Assembly: GCF_003865075.1 (NCBI RefSeq)
Contig: NZ_BHWB01000001.1
Coordinates: 558,001-622,000 of the forward strand
Source of the DNA: Bacteroides faecalis
GTDB taxonomy: Bacteria; Bacteroidota; Bacteroidia; Bacteroidales; Bacteroidaceae
Direction of reading: 5' to 3'
Length of the DNA stretch: 64,000 nt
Made by a program: the position numbers and the translations under genes. Position 1 is the stretch's first letter, and each line of letters opens with the position of its first letter. Positions 8,131 through 17,796 of the stretch are shown here, piece after piece. The notes below the pieces were generated by a model. It was not told where the DNA came from and made no database searches. It worked only from the letters and a program-made list of their open reading frames with translations.

Positions 8131-11100
8131 TTAAAAGTCCTTAGGTAAAGTACCGAATTGCTTTTGGAAGCATTTAGCAAAATAAGATGGAGTATTGAAT
8201 CCTACCATATAGCAAACTTCATTGATTCTATACTCTCCTTTTTTTAAAAGTAGAGCAGCTTTCTTTAGTCGTTCCAATCGGATATAATCATTGGGAGTCA
8301 TGTTTAAAATCCCTTTTATCTTGCGGTTCATGCTTGATCGGCTCATATTCATCAATACAGCCATTTTATCCAAGTCGAATTCTGGATCTTGCATATTTGT
8401 CTCTACCGTTTGTGACAAGTTTTGTAGGAATTTCTGATCTGCCTCTGTCATTGCTACCGAATTCGTTGGAAGGAAAGGTGAATTTGCAAATGCTGCATAC
8501 AGCCGTTCACGACTTTCCAGCAAGTTATCTATGGATGTTCTTAAAAGCTCCAGAGAAAAAGGTTTCTCTATGTACGCATCAGCACCGGACTTTAAACCGT
8601 CTATTTTAGCTTGCAGTGAGACTTTTGCTGTTAATAGAATAATAGGTATGTGACTATAGTTTACATCTTTCTTTAATTGGTTACATAGTGCCAACCCATC
8701 CATCTCAGGCATCATAACATCACTGATCACTAATTTGATTTCCTCTTGTTTGAGCATTTCTAATGCCTCAATACCATTCCTGGCTGTCACTACTTTATAC
8801 CAAGGAGATAGTTGCCGTACGATAAAAGCTTGCATATCCTTATTATCCTCTATGACCAATATAGAAGGCAATTCTTTGTTTTCTATATTAGCTTCAGGTA
8901 CTTTTATGGCAGCAGAAGGTTCATCTTTCTCGAGTATTATTTCTTTCTTTTCACTTAAATCTTTCACTTCTGACTGATAATGGGTAATTGGAATTGAAAG
9001 GATAAACCGATTACAATCCATGGTTTGGTCAATGCCTAAAGTACCATGATGTAACTCTGCTAAAGAACGGGCCAAAGCTAAGCCAATGCCTGTACCGGAT
9101 GTTAGCTGACTTTGCTCATTCTTATATTGAATGAAAGGTTTGAAAATTTCTTCTCTCATATCCTTTGGGATCGGCTCCCCGTCGTTACATATAGATAATA
9201 GAAAACTGTTATTCTCTATCCATAATCTGACATGTATATAAGTTTCAGAATATTTAATCGCGTTTGTCAGTAAGTTGCTAATAATCTTGATCAATGCTTC
9301 CCGATCGACTGAAGCACTGACTTGATCAGCTCCTTCAATGGTGTATTCCAACCTTCTCTGTAATGCTAATGACGTGAAACCTTTATAAGTTTGCTGCAAT
9401 AACTCTGTAATGTCGCATTCTTCAAACTTTAGTTGGAAACCTTGAATTTCCGCTTTCCGGAAATCAAGAAGTTGATTGACCAAATCCAACAATCGGTTGG
9501 CATTCATATTCATAATTTCCAGGTCCTCACGTATCTCATTAGGAAGTTTTTTGTAAGATAGAACGTTTTCCAATGGCCCTTTGATCAAAGTTAGCGGGGT
9601 GCGTATCTCATGAGTTACGTCTGTAAAGAAGTCTATCTTTGCAGTATATAAGTCACGCTCTTTTTCTTGTTTGATTTTCTCTATTAGTTTCAGTTGATTT
9701 TCTTTGTTCCTTTTCTGAAAATAAGAGAGCAATAGAAAAGCTGATAACAAGCTAAACAGAGCATAAATAAAATAAGCCCATTTTGACAGATAGAATGGAG
9801 GGAGAACTTCAATCTCTAAGGTACGTTCCATATTTGCCCCGGACAGATTTTTGTTTTTTGCTAGTTTTAACCGGAGCGTATAGTTGCCATAAGGTAGATT
9901 TGAATAATTGATAATGAAGTTATTCTCTACTGGAGCCCACTTTTCGCTGAATCCATCTAATCTATAGATTAATTGCTGCGTTGAAGGTGATTGATAATTC
10001 AAAGCAGCAACATGTAATGAGAACGAATTTAGTTTTGGTAGCAACTGAATTTTGTCTGAGAATAGGATACTTTTTGTTAGTAGAGAATTCTCATCAGCCA
10101 CAATTACCCGATTGTTGAATATGGAAAAGTCGGTTATTACAATAGGAGGGTTAAAAGGATTTTCCATAAGCATGTCAGGCTCAAAAGCAATAAAACCATT
10201 GATACATCCGAAATAGATACGGTTATTTTTATCTTTGAAACTAGACTGATAGTTGAACTGATTACATAGTAATCCATCATCAGTAGTATAAATCCGTTTC
10301 TCATTCGTCTCCGGATTGAAACGAACAAGTCCATTATTGGTAGTCAGCCATAGTTGATGCATATTATCTTCTTCCATTCGGTAAATGGTATTACTCGGGA
10401 ATCCATGCGGCATACCATAACGAAGAAAATTATCATTTTCCGGGATGTAACGGCAGAAACCTCCTCCTTGAGTCATGATCCATAGCCTTTTTTGACTGTC
10501 TTCATAACAATTGGTTACTTTATTGTAAGGTAGAGAATTCGGATTATTTGCCTGATAATGAAAGTTTTTCCATTTCTTTAGTTTGATATCATAACGGAAT
10601 ACTCCACTAGCGTACGTAGATACCCAGACATTGCCATGCGAATCTTCAAGAATATGATAAATGTTCTTGTTAGAGAGTTCCGGAATGGACGTGAAATTAT
10701 CAGATTCGGGATTATAGCGTATCAGTCCTCGGACAGTTCCCAACCATAAATCACCTGTGGTTGATTTACATATTGACATTACATCGCTGATATCCATAGC
10801 ATTGGAAGATGTCCCTTTTTGAAAATGTTTCACTTGCTTTGTCCGTAGGTCTATGCGGTTTAATCCCCCCAAATAGTTACCTACCCATAAGTAATTTCCA
10901 TCCAGGCACAGCCCATGTACATTGTGAGAAATATCAGGATGCCGGAAAGGTTTTATCTCCCCGCTGACTGGGTTAAAGTTGAATAGTCCGCAATCTTCCG
11001 TACCGATCCATATCGTGCCATCGTTGCTTTCGCAAAATTCACGTACTCTTTTCCCAAAGTCTCCGATTCTTCCGGAATAGAATTTCTCAAAGTAAGTATA

Positions 11101-12108
11101 GGGATACGGGTGGTAGTTAATTCCCCCAAAAAAGGAGCCAATCCACATTCCTGCCTCTCTGTCCCGATAAATAGAATAGATAGCATTATCTGCCAATGAA
11201 TATGGATCATTGCCGTCCGAATCCGTTAGGTGTTCGGTTGTACCATTGTTTAAGTGGCAAATGTATAATCCGTTTTCAGTACCTACCCATAATTCTTTAT
11301 CAGAGCATAATTCCAGATCGCGAACATAATGGTCAAGTAGCCGTCTGGTTTTTTGGGTTGTCAGGTTGATCTCTGTCAGCCCATTTGAAGAACCGACATA
11401 CCAGCAGTTATGTGCTCCGACGAGTCTTGCAGTGATTATCGCGTTTTTGAACGTTTCTTGTCCGTCACTGTCCTTAAAAGGTTGTAGGGTTTGGAAGTCA
11501 TCATTTGTATAGTAGAGATTGTCGGCATACAATCCTATCCAACAGGTTTGACCTTCAAACCAGAAATGACTGATATTTGCCAATGCCTTTCCGGACTTCT
11601 TGGGGGACAAATAATTGGATAATGTCTGTTGGTTCATGTCGTATTTAAACAGACCTTGATAATCTACAGAAATCCAGATATCATTATTCCTGTCACTTCC
11701 GATTTGGGTTACGGCTTGAGTGATTACTTCTCCCGTATCGCTGGTTATATTAAAGGCAGTAAACTTTTCTTTTCTCGGATCATATATGTATACTCCGGCA
11801 TCTGTTCCTATCCAGATTTTCCCTTTTCTATCTTCAAATAAAGCTGTGATGAAATCATTTCCCAAGCCGGATTCTTCTTTCTTGAAGATACGGAAACTCT
11901 GTCCGTCATAGCGGTTCAATCCTTCCTTTGTACCAAACCACATAAAGCCTTGCCGGTCTTGCAGAATCGCAAATATGGTATTCTGTGACAGACCGTTTTT
12001 GATATCCAATGTTTTGAAATAGTGTTGGATATTATCTTGCGCAAACAACGGAAAGCCATAGAGAAAGACAGTACAGAGGATAAACCACAGAGCTTTTATC
12101 TTTTTCAT
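8131..12108 (-). CDS. Hybrid two-component system sensor/regulator (HTCS)
   Basis: 1325 residues with all HTCS parts on one chain. A signal peptide (to about 24) precedes a periplasmic sensor of two seven-bladed propellers built from repeats such as GFMWFGTKEGLNRYD and GKIWIGTDAGVY. A Y_Y_Y immunoglobulin-like domain follows, then one membrane helix around FIYALFSLLSAFLLL. The kinase has the H-box FTDVTHEIRTPLT with His833, an N-box NLLTNAIKY and a G-box GTGIGLALA. The receiver spans about 1081-1200 with Asp1130 in VISDVMMPEMDG. An AraC-type helix-turn-helix closes the protein (about 1220-1325). HTCS proteins bind an oligosaccharide in the periplasm and activate the adjacent glycan locus. Its position between the two glycosidase clusters, divergent from the 12460 gene, makes both likely targets. 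Confidence 0.97.
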   Translation of the reverse strand: MKKIKALWFILCTVFLYGFPLFAQDNIQHYFKTLDIKNGLSQNTIFAILQDRQGFMWFGTKEGLNRYDGQSFRIFKKEESGLGNDFITALFEDRKGKIWIGTDAGVYIYDPRKEKFTAFNITSDTGEVITQAVTQIGSDRNNDIWISVDYQGLFKYDMNQQTLSNYLSPKKSGKALANISHFWFEGQTCWIGLYADNLYYTNDDFQTLQPFKDSDGQETFKNAIITARLVGAHNCWYVGSSNGLTEINLTTQKTRRLLDHYVRDLELCSDKELWVGTENGLYICHLNNGTTEHLTDSDGNDPYSLADNAIYSIYRDREAGMWIGSFFGGINYHPYPYTYFEKFYSGRIGDFGKRVREFCESNDGTIWIGTEDCGLFNFNPVSGEIKPFRHPDISHNVHGLCLDGNYLWVGNYLGGLNRIDLRTKQVKHFQKGTSSNAMDISDVMSICKSTTGDLWLGTVRGLIRYNPESDNFTSIPELSNKNIYHILEDSHGNVWVSTYASGVFRYDIKLKKWKNFHYQANNPNSLPYNKVTNCYEDSQKRLWIMTQGGGFCRYIPENDNFLRYGMPHGFPSNTIYRMEEDNMHQLWLTTNNGLVRFNPETNEKRIYTTDDGLLCNQFNYQSSFKDKNNRIYFGCINGFIAFEPDMLMENPFNPPIVITDFSIFNNRVIVADENSLLTKSILFSDKIQLLPKLNSFSLHVAALNYQSPSTQQLIYRLDGFSEKWAPVENNFIINYSNLPYGNYTLRLKLAKNKNLSGANMERTLEIEVLPPFYLSKWAYFIYALFSLLSAFLLLSYFQKRNKENQLKLIEKIKQEKERDLYTAKIDFFTDVTHEIRTPLTLIKGPLENVLSYKKLPNEIREDLEIMNMNANRLLDLVNQLLDFRKAEIQGFQLKFEECDITELLQQTYKGFTSLALQRRLEYTIEGADQVSASVDREALIKIISNLLTNAIKYSETYIHVRLWIENNSFLLSICNDGEPIPKDMREEIFKPFIQYKNEQSQLTSGTGIGLALARSLAELHHGTLGIDQTMDCNRFILSIPITHYQSEVKDLSEKKEIILEKDEPSAAIKVPEANIENKELPSILVIEDNKDMQAFIVRQLSPWYKVVTARNGIEALEMLKQEEIKLVISDVMMPEMDGLALCNQLKKDVNYSHIPIILLTAKVSLQAKIDGLKSGADAYIEKPFSLELLRTSIDNLLESRERLYAAFANSPFLPTNSVAMTEADQKFLQNLSQTVETNMQDPEFDLDKMAVLMNMSRSSMNRKIKGILNMTPNDYIRLERLKKAALLLKKGEYRINEVCYMVGFNTPSYFAKCFQKQFGTLPKDF

Positions 12109-12459
12109 AATGCAAATAATGACACAATTTAGAATTGGCTAGCTTTTTATATTAAGGCTATGCAAACTTAGATAAAAATTCCGAGATTATTGTATATGTG
12201 TCTCAAAAACGAGATTATTACTATTGTTTTTATATGGATTCATTCCCTTTTAGTATCCAAAATATCTAAATGATAGGGGAATATAGTTCGTTTGGAACAA
12301 TTTTTTTATTTATTGACCAATTTGTTATGTCATGAGCAGATTATGTTCGCTAACTTTGCCTACGTCACATAATCATGTGATGACGAAACATGAAATGAAC
12401 AACCGAATTTAGTACTAACAGAATCAGGAAATGTGGCTGATTCGAATAATTTTATTTAT
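12109..12459. promoter_or_regulatory. Divergent regulatory region between the HTCS and the 12460 gene
   Basis: About 350 bp without a convincing gene. On the minus strand CAAACTTA at 12163-12170 reads TAAGTTTG, a match to the Bacteroides -7 element, and could serve the HTCS gene. On the plus strand TAACTTTG at 12351-12358 matches the -7 element upstream of the 12460 gene. The nearest TTTG (12321) is 26 nt away, too far for a normal -33 box. A promoter with a good -7 and poor -33 would fit activator dependence, probably on the adjacent HTCS. I could not identify the AraC-type operator by eye. Confidence 0.45.
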
Positions 12460-14493
12460 ATGAATTTGAAATACTTATTTTTGGGTATAGCTATTGTAAC
12501 ATTTACAGTGACTGCTAAAGCTATCGACTATGTACCGCAAAACATTTCTGCATCTATTTCTTTGAAGGTGCCTGGAAACATCGCAAAACAATATCCCTTG
12601 AATATGCAAAAGTTGCAGAATGATGGTTCTGCTTATTTATTGGAAGCTTCTGAAAGTATTCCTTTGATCGTTTCTCAAAGAGTGGAGAATGTCGATGGCA
12701 AAGTAAATATCAATGTGTGTATTACTGCATTGGAAGATGTTTATTTTAACTATAATCAACGAGTATCTACAGGTTTCCGTCATGATGATTGTCAGTTTTA
12801 CATGCCTGGTTTCTGGTATCGCCGTAATCTTCGTTCGCCGAAAGAAGCGCCTTCATTCCATACATCGGATAGCTGGTTGGTTCGTGAAGATAGGTTGAGT
12901 GCACCACTTACCGGTATTTACTGTGAGAAAGAAAAAAGTTATATGACAGTAAATCGTCTGGATGCGTTTACAGAGGATGCTCTGACTACCCATCGGGAAG
13001 GAGAGGTCATTCTTTCCGGCAAAACTTCCATTGGTTTTACAGGATTTGAAAACAAGGACGGAACAGCTACTCTTTCTTTTGGTTTTCCCTATCGTGAGGC
13101 TCCCAGAACTTATATTCGCAAGCTTACGTTAGCACCGGAAGTAGAGGCTTTCCAATTCCTTAAGAAAGGAGAAACAGTGTTATTGACATGGGTGCTTGCG
13201 GAAAATAAAGCAGAAGACTTTTCTGAATTTATTCAACATGCGTGGGAATATTGCTATGATACATACTCTCCGAAACCAGTTGAAACTCCTTATTCTATAG
13301 CAGATATGAAGGAAACAATGAGTGCTTTCTTTGTAAACAGTCTGGTGGAAAAACATCCATTGGTATTTAACTCCGGAATACATCTTAGAACAGATGAATG
13401 CCATAAAAATGGTCAGGCTGAAGTTGGCTTTATCGGACGAGTACTTTTGAATGCCTTCAACGCTTTGGAATATGGCTGGGAGAACAACCGCGAAGACCTG
13501 AAGAATAACAGTACCAAAATATTTGAAAGCTATCTGAAGAATGGCTTTACACCGGCAGGTTTCTTTAAAGAATCTGTAAATTTTGATCGTAACACTGAAG
13601 ATCCGGTTCATAGTATTCGTCGTCAGTCGGAAGGAATCTACGCAATGCTTCATTATCTGGCTTATGAAAAAGAAAATGGTCGCCGTCACCCGGAATGGGA
13701 ACAACGTATGAAGACAATGCTGGATATGCTTTTACAGTTACAAAATGCTGACGGTAGCTTCCCGCGTAAGTTCAAAGATGACTTTACGATTGTAGATAAG
13801 AGTGGCGGTAGTACCCCTTCTGCAACCTTACCTCTTGTGATGGGATACAAATATTTTAAGGATAAACGTTATCTGGAGAGTGCTAAACGTACGGCAGGCT
13901 ATCTGGAGAATGAGTTGATCTCGAAATCCGACTATTTCTCTTCTACACTTGATGCAAACTGTGAAGATAAAGAGGCTTCTCTTTATGCAGCTACGGCTAC
14001 TTATTATCTTTCATTGATTACTAAAGGAGAAGAACATCGTCATTATGCTGATTTGACAAAGAAGGCTGCTTATTTTGCTTTGTCATGGTATTATTTATGG
14101 GATGTTCCTTTTGCTCAGGGACAAATGTTGGGTGATATCGGTTTGAAAACTCGTGGCTGGGGTAATGTATCCGTAGAGAATAATCATATCGATGTGTTTG
14201 TATTTGAATTTGCCTCTGTATTGCAATGGCTATCGAAAGAGTATAATGAACCTCGTTTCTCTGATTTTGCGGAAGTTATCTCAACTTCAATGAGACAACT
14301 GTTACCTCATGAAGGACATTTGTGTGGAATTGCTTTGACTGGTTACTATCCGGAAGTAGTACAACACACGAACTGGGATTATGGAAAGAATGGAAAAGGA
14401 TATTATAACGATATCTTTGCTCCGGGATGGACAGTTGCATCTCTTTGGGAGTTGTTTACTCCGGGACGTGCAGAGAAACTATTGACAAAGTAA
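12460..14493 (+). CDS. Secreted protein of unknown family, possible alpha/alpha-barrel glycosidase or lyase
   Basis: 677 residues with a signal peptide cleaved near TVTAKA. Residues to about 260 look beta-rich (YMPGFWYRRN, SWLVREDRLSAPL). The rest is helical with features of an (alpha/alpha)6 toroid: EVGFIGRVLLNAFNALEYGW, LLQLQNADGSFPRKFKDDF, LYAATATYYLSLITKGE, and a C-terminal TGYYPEVVQHTNWDYGKNG segment. I do not recognise a named family. Many glycoside hydrolases and polysaccharide lyases share this fold. It is the first gene of the cluster facing away from the HTCS and is followed 62 nt later by a sulfatase, so it probably acts on the same substrate. A GTG at 12433 is in frame, but the ATG at 12460 gives the proper signal peptide. 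Confidence 0.75.
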   Translation: MNLKYLFLGIAIVTFTVTAKAIDYVPQNISASISLKVPGNIAKQYPLNMQKLQNDGSAYLLEASESIPLIVSQRVENVDGKVNINVCITALEDVYFNYNQRVSTGFRHDDCQFYMPGFWYRRNLRSPKEAPSFHTSDSWLVREDRLSAPLTGIYCEKEKSYMTVNRLDAFTEDALTTHREGEVILSGKTSIGFTGFENKDGTATLSFGFPYREAPRTYIRKLTLAPEVEAFQFLKKGETVLLTWVLAENKAEDFSEFIQHAWEYCYDTYSPKPVETPYSIADMKETMSAFFVNSLVEKHPLVFNSGIHLRTDECHKNGQAEVGFIGRVLLNAFNALEYGWENNREDLKNNSTKIFESYLKNGFTPAGFFKESVNFDRNTEDPVHSIRRQSEGIYAMLHYLAYEKENGRRHPEWEQRMKTMLDMLLQLQNADGSFPRKFKDDFTIVDKSGGSTPSATLPLVMGYKYFKDKRYLESAKRTAGYLENELISKSDYFSSTLDANCEDKEASLYAATATYYLSLITKGEEHRHYADLTKKAAYFALSWYYLWDVPFAQGQMLGDIGLKTRGWGNVSVENNHIDVFVFEFASVLQWLSKEYNEPRFSDFAEVISTSMRQLLPHEGHLCGIALTGYYPEVVQHTNWDYGKNGKGYYNDIFAPGWTVASLWELFTPGRAEKLLTK

Positions 14494-14555
14494 TCCTCTT
14501 GATGGATGGAAAGATAAAGTAATTATACTATGCTTTTGTATAAAAGACAAATTGT

Positions 14556-16625
14556 ATGAATAAACTTCCCTTTATCCTAACAGCCGCAACTGCGGCTGTT
14601 AGTGTTTCTGCACTAGCACAGAGTCGGAATGCGGAGAAACCAAACATTATTGTAATCCTGGCAGATGATATGGGATACTCCGATATCGGCTGTTATGGTG
14701 GAGAGGTACAAACGCCTAATTTAGATCGATTGGCAAAGAACGGACTTCGTTACCGGCAATTTTATAATGGTGCGAGAAGTTGTCCTACTCGTGCCAGCCT
14801 ATTAACGGGATTGTATGCTCACCAAGCAGGAATGGGATGGATGGCTGCTGCCGATATGCAGCGTCCGCCTTATCAAGGATACTTGAACAAAGAATGTATG
14901 ACGATAGCGGAAGTGTTGAAAGGTTCCGGATATAGCACTTATATGAGTGGTAAATGGCATGTAAGTAGTGACCGCCAGAATGAGGGAGGCATTAAAGATA
15001 ACTGGCCCAATCAGCGAGGATTTGATCGTTTTTATGGTATTGTAGGAGGAGCGGCCAATTACTTTAATACTACTTATAACTATAATAATGATCAATTCCA
15101 ATCCCCTAAGGATGGAAGTTTCTACTTTACTCATGCTATCAGTGACAGTGCTACGGTCTTTATTCATCGTCATGATTACGAAAAGTCTCCTTTGTTTTTA
15201 TATCTTGCCTATACAGCTCCACACTGGCCTTTGCATGCCTTGCAAAAGGATATAGATAAGTATGTGGAAGTATATAAAGCAGGCTGGGACCGTTTGCGTG
15301 AAGAACGTTTCCGTAAGCAAAAAGCAATGGGGCTGTTTTCGAAAGATGTAAAGCTGCCACCTCGTGATTCAAGAGTTCCTGCATGGGATAGTCTTACAGA
15401 AGCAGAGCAGAATGAGTTTGTTATGCGTATGGCAATCTATGCTGCTCAGATAGATGCGATGGATCAAGGCATAGGCAGAGTGATTGATGAACTCCAGAAA
15501 AGGGGACAATTAGAGAATACAGTGATTATGTTTCTGAGCGATAATGGAGCATGTGCCGAATTTATCAGTGGAGGCAAAAGGAAAGCGGTTGATGGGATGG
15601 AAGATACTTATGAGAGTTACCGCATTAACTGGGCAAACCTGAGTGACACTCCTTATAAAGAGTATAAACATCATACGAATGAAGGAGGAATTGCCACACC
15701 GTTGATAGTACACTATCCTGAAGGTATTAAGAAGAAAATGCGTAATTCGTTTATCGACCAGTATGGACATATCACAGACATTATGGCCACTTGTGTTGAT
15801 CTAGGAAAGGCCGACTATCCACAATCGTATAAAGGACATAAAATTACTCCCATGCAGGGAGTTAGCCTGACTCCGGATTGGCAAGGGAAGAAAGCGGAAA
15901 GAGGTAAAACATTCTGGGAACATGAAGCCAATATTGCTGTAAGAGACGGCAAGTGGAAGATTGTCACCAAAGTGATGGAAGGAGAAACCTTTAGCGAAGA
16001 CTCAATCAAATTGTATGATATAAAAGAAGACCCGACAGAGATGAATGATATCTCCTCGAAATATCCGGAAAAAAAGACAGAACTTTACGCTGCATGGAAA
16101 CAATGGGCGGCAGAGGTTGGAGCTCTTCCCATGGATACTCGTTTTTATGGCGAACGTCAGCGTGACTACAAACGCGAATGTATAAATGGAGAATTTGAAG
16201 ATAATTTCGGAGGTTGGGAATGCTCATCCAGCGAGAAAGCGAAAATTAAATTTTCTATTGATACGATGCAAGTTATTTCAGGAAAGAAAGCTGCTAAGAT
16301 TGAGATACTTAAATCAGGAGATATGCCCAGAATGGGATTCTTGAAATGGGAATTCAATGCGAATAAAAGTGAGAAGGTATCTATTCGTTTTAAAGCGAAA
16401 TCATTGCAAAAAACAGATATGATTGTCAGACTGGAAACAATGAGGAATTTATCTGTTAAGTATATTGATAAGGTAGTCCCACTTACAGAGGACGTTCAGA
16501 CTTTTGAATTTGAATCAGAGGAGTTACCTTCGAAGGGAAGTTACCAGTTGGTGTTTTATGTCGGTAAATCGAAAGAAGGTACGATTTGGCTTGACGATAT
16601 TGAAATGACATTTGGAAGAGATTGA
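14556..16625 (+). CDS. Secreted sulfatase with C-terminal carbohydrate-binding-like module
   Basis: 689 residues with a signal peptide ending near SALAQ. The catalytic domain has the formylglycine signature C-P-T-R-A with Cys76, the metal-binding LADDMGYSD (Asp37, Asp38), YMSGKWH, the second metal pair in FLSDNGA, and TPYKEYKHHTNEGG. Type I sulfatases hydrolyse sulfate esters on glycans after Cys is oxidised by a maturase (anSME) encoded elsewhere. The sulfatase domain ends near MDTRFYGERQRDYKRE. About 150 further residues form a beta-rich domain (CINGEFEDNFGGWE to GTIWLDDIEMTFGRD) resembling CBM4/9-like jelly-roll modules in its NGxFE opening and WLDDIE ending. The specific sulfatase subfamily cannot be assigned by eye. 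It is followed 33 nt later by GH43. Confidence 0.93.
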   Translation: MNKLPFILTAATAAVSVSALAQSRNAEKPNIIVILADDMGYSDIGCYGGEVQTPNLDRLAKNGLRYRQFYNGARSCPTRASLLTGLYAHQAGMGWMAAADMQRPPYQGYLNKECMTIAEVLKGSGYSTYMSGKWHVSSDRQNEGGIKDNWPNQRGFDRFYGIVGGAANYFNTTYNYNNDQFQSPKDGSFYFTHAISDSATVFIHRHDYEKSPLFLYLAYTAPHWPLHALQKDIDKYVEVYKAGWDRLREERFRKQKAMGLFSKDVKLPPRDSRVPAWDSLTEAEQNEFVMRMAIYAAQIDAMDQGIGRVIDELQKRGQLENTVIMFLSDNGACAEFISGGKRKAVDGMEDTYESYRINWANLSDTPYKEYKHHTNEGGIATPLIVHYPEGIKKKMRNSFIDQYGHITDIMATCVDLGKADYPQSYKGHKITPMQGVSLTPDWQGKKAERGKTFWEHEANIAVRDGKWKIVTKVMEGETFSEDSIKLYDIKEDPTEMNDISSKYPEKKTELYAAWKQWAAEVGALPMDTRFYGERQRDYKRECINGEFEDNFGGWECSSSEKAKIKFSIDTMQVISGKKAAKIEILKSGDMPRMGFLKWEFNANKSEKVSIRFKAKSLQKTDMIVRLETMRNLSVKYIDKVVPLTEDVQTFEFESEELPSKGSYQLVFYVGKSKEGTIWLDDIEMTFGRD

Positions 16626-16658
16626 TACAGAAATATATAATACTTTAAAAGCTAGTTT

Positions 16659-17642
16659 ATGAGTTGTAATTTGAGAAGACTATTTTATTTGTTGCTATTT
16701 TGCAGTTGTGTGCCGTTTGTTTGTTATGGTACAAATAATGATGGAGCACCTCTGATGGATGAATCCTGTGATAAGATATCATCTAATCTACCTATTGCTG
16801 ATCCTTATATATTGAATTATGATGGTACATATTATGCCTATGGCACACGCGGGAATGGTTTTGAGGTGTATATATCAGATGATTTGAAACATTGGAAACG
16901 AGGAGAAAAACTAGCCCTTTCTCCCAAAGACTCTTGGGGAACAAAATGGTACTGGGCTCCTGAAGTATACTATGTAAAGTCGAAAAATAAGTTTTATATG
17001 TTTTATTCTGTAGACGAACATATTTGTGTCGCTACTTCAGATAGTCCCGAAGGTCCGTTTGTACAGGATAAGAAGGAACCTATCTGGGACGAAAAAAGTA
17101 TTGATACCAGTCTGTTCATCGATGATGACGGTACTCCTTATCTCTACTTTGTACGTTTTACAGGTGGAAATGTGATCTGGGTAGCTGAGATGAAATCTGA
17201 TTTGAAAAGCATTAAGAAGAAAACCCTGAAACAATGCATTAGTGCTGAAGATGGGTGGGAGACGGTTCGTGATAGAGTAGCGGAAGGTCCTTCCATACTT
17301 AAAAGGAACGGTATGTATTATTTAATTTATTCAGCGAACCATTATCAAAGCCAGGATTATGCAGTAGGATATGCAACAGCAACGTCACCACTAGGACCTT
17401 GGAAAAAATATACCGGAAATCCTATTTTACGGAGAGATCAAAAAGTAGCTTCGGGATTGTTTGGTACGGGACATGGGGCGCCATTTGTTTGCAATGACGG
17501 AAGTTATAAATATATCTTTCATGCCCATTGGAGCGAGAGTAAAGTAGCCCCACGTACCTCCTTTATTGCTGATTTTACATTTGCGGATGATGGATCTATC
17601 TCCATTGGTGGAGAACTTATTAGACCTGAAGTGGTGAAGTAG
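16659..17642 (+). CDS. GH43 family glycosidase, secreted (paralog 1)
   Basis: 327 residues with a hydrophobic signal sequence (FYLLLFCSCVPFVCYG; a Cys-rich end allows a lipoprotein) and one GH43 propeller. The catalytic pattern is complete: IADPYILNYDGTYYAYGT with Asp48 as base, WYWAPEVYYVKSKNKFYMFYS, DTSLFIDDDGTPYLYF as the pKa-modulating Asp region, and VAEGPSILKRNGMYY with the acid Glu. Likely activity is alpha-L-arabinofuranosidase, beta-xylosidase or a galactosidase-like activity known in some subfamilies; not resolvable here. The product is highly similar over its full length to the 18992-19963 product. It starts 33 nt after the sulfatase, so both are probably in one transcript. Confidence 0.93.
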   Translation: MSCNLRRLFYLLLFCSCVPFVCYGTNNDGAPLMDESCDKISSNLPIADPYILNYDGTYYAYGTRGNGFEVYISDDLKHWKRGEKLALSPKDSWGTKWYWAPEVYYVKSKNKFYMFYSVDEHICVATSDSPEGPFVQDKKEPIWDEKSIDTSLFIDDDGTPYLYFVRFTGGNVIWVAEMKSDLKSIKKKTLKQCISAEDGWETVRDRVAEGPSILKRNGMYYLIYSANHYQSQDYAVGYATATSPLGPWKKYTGNPILRRDQKVASGLFGTGHGAPFVCNDGSYKYIFHAHWSESKVAPRTSFIADFTFADDGSISIGGELIRPEVVK

Positions 17643-17796
17643 TATAGAGTATCTCTTTTTTATTTTGTGCCAAGTATGTATCATTTCATTGGCATAAGTG
17701 ATACTCTTGATTGTAATTCTTACTCTTTATTTTGATGAGAACTTCTCAGCATTACATATGAGTAATTACTCCCCCTTTGAGTTAAAAAATACTCGT

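Noticed and set aside
12433..12460. GTG start at 12433 for the unclassified enzyme
   Set aside because: The additional nine residues do not belong to a signal peptide, and the ATG at 12460 gives a proper one.
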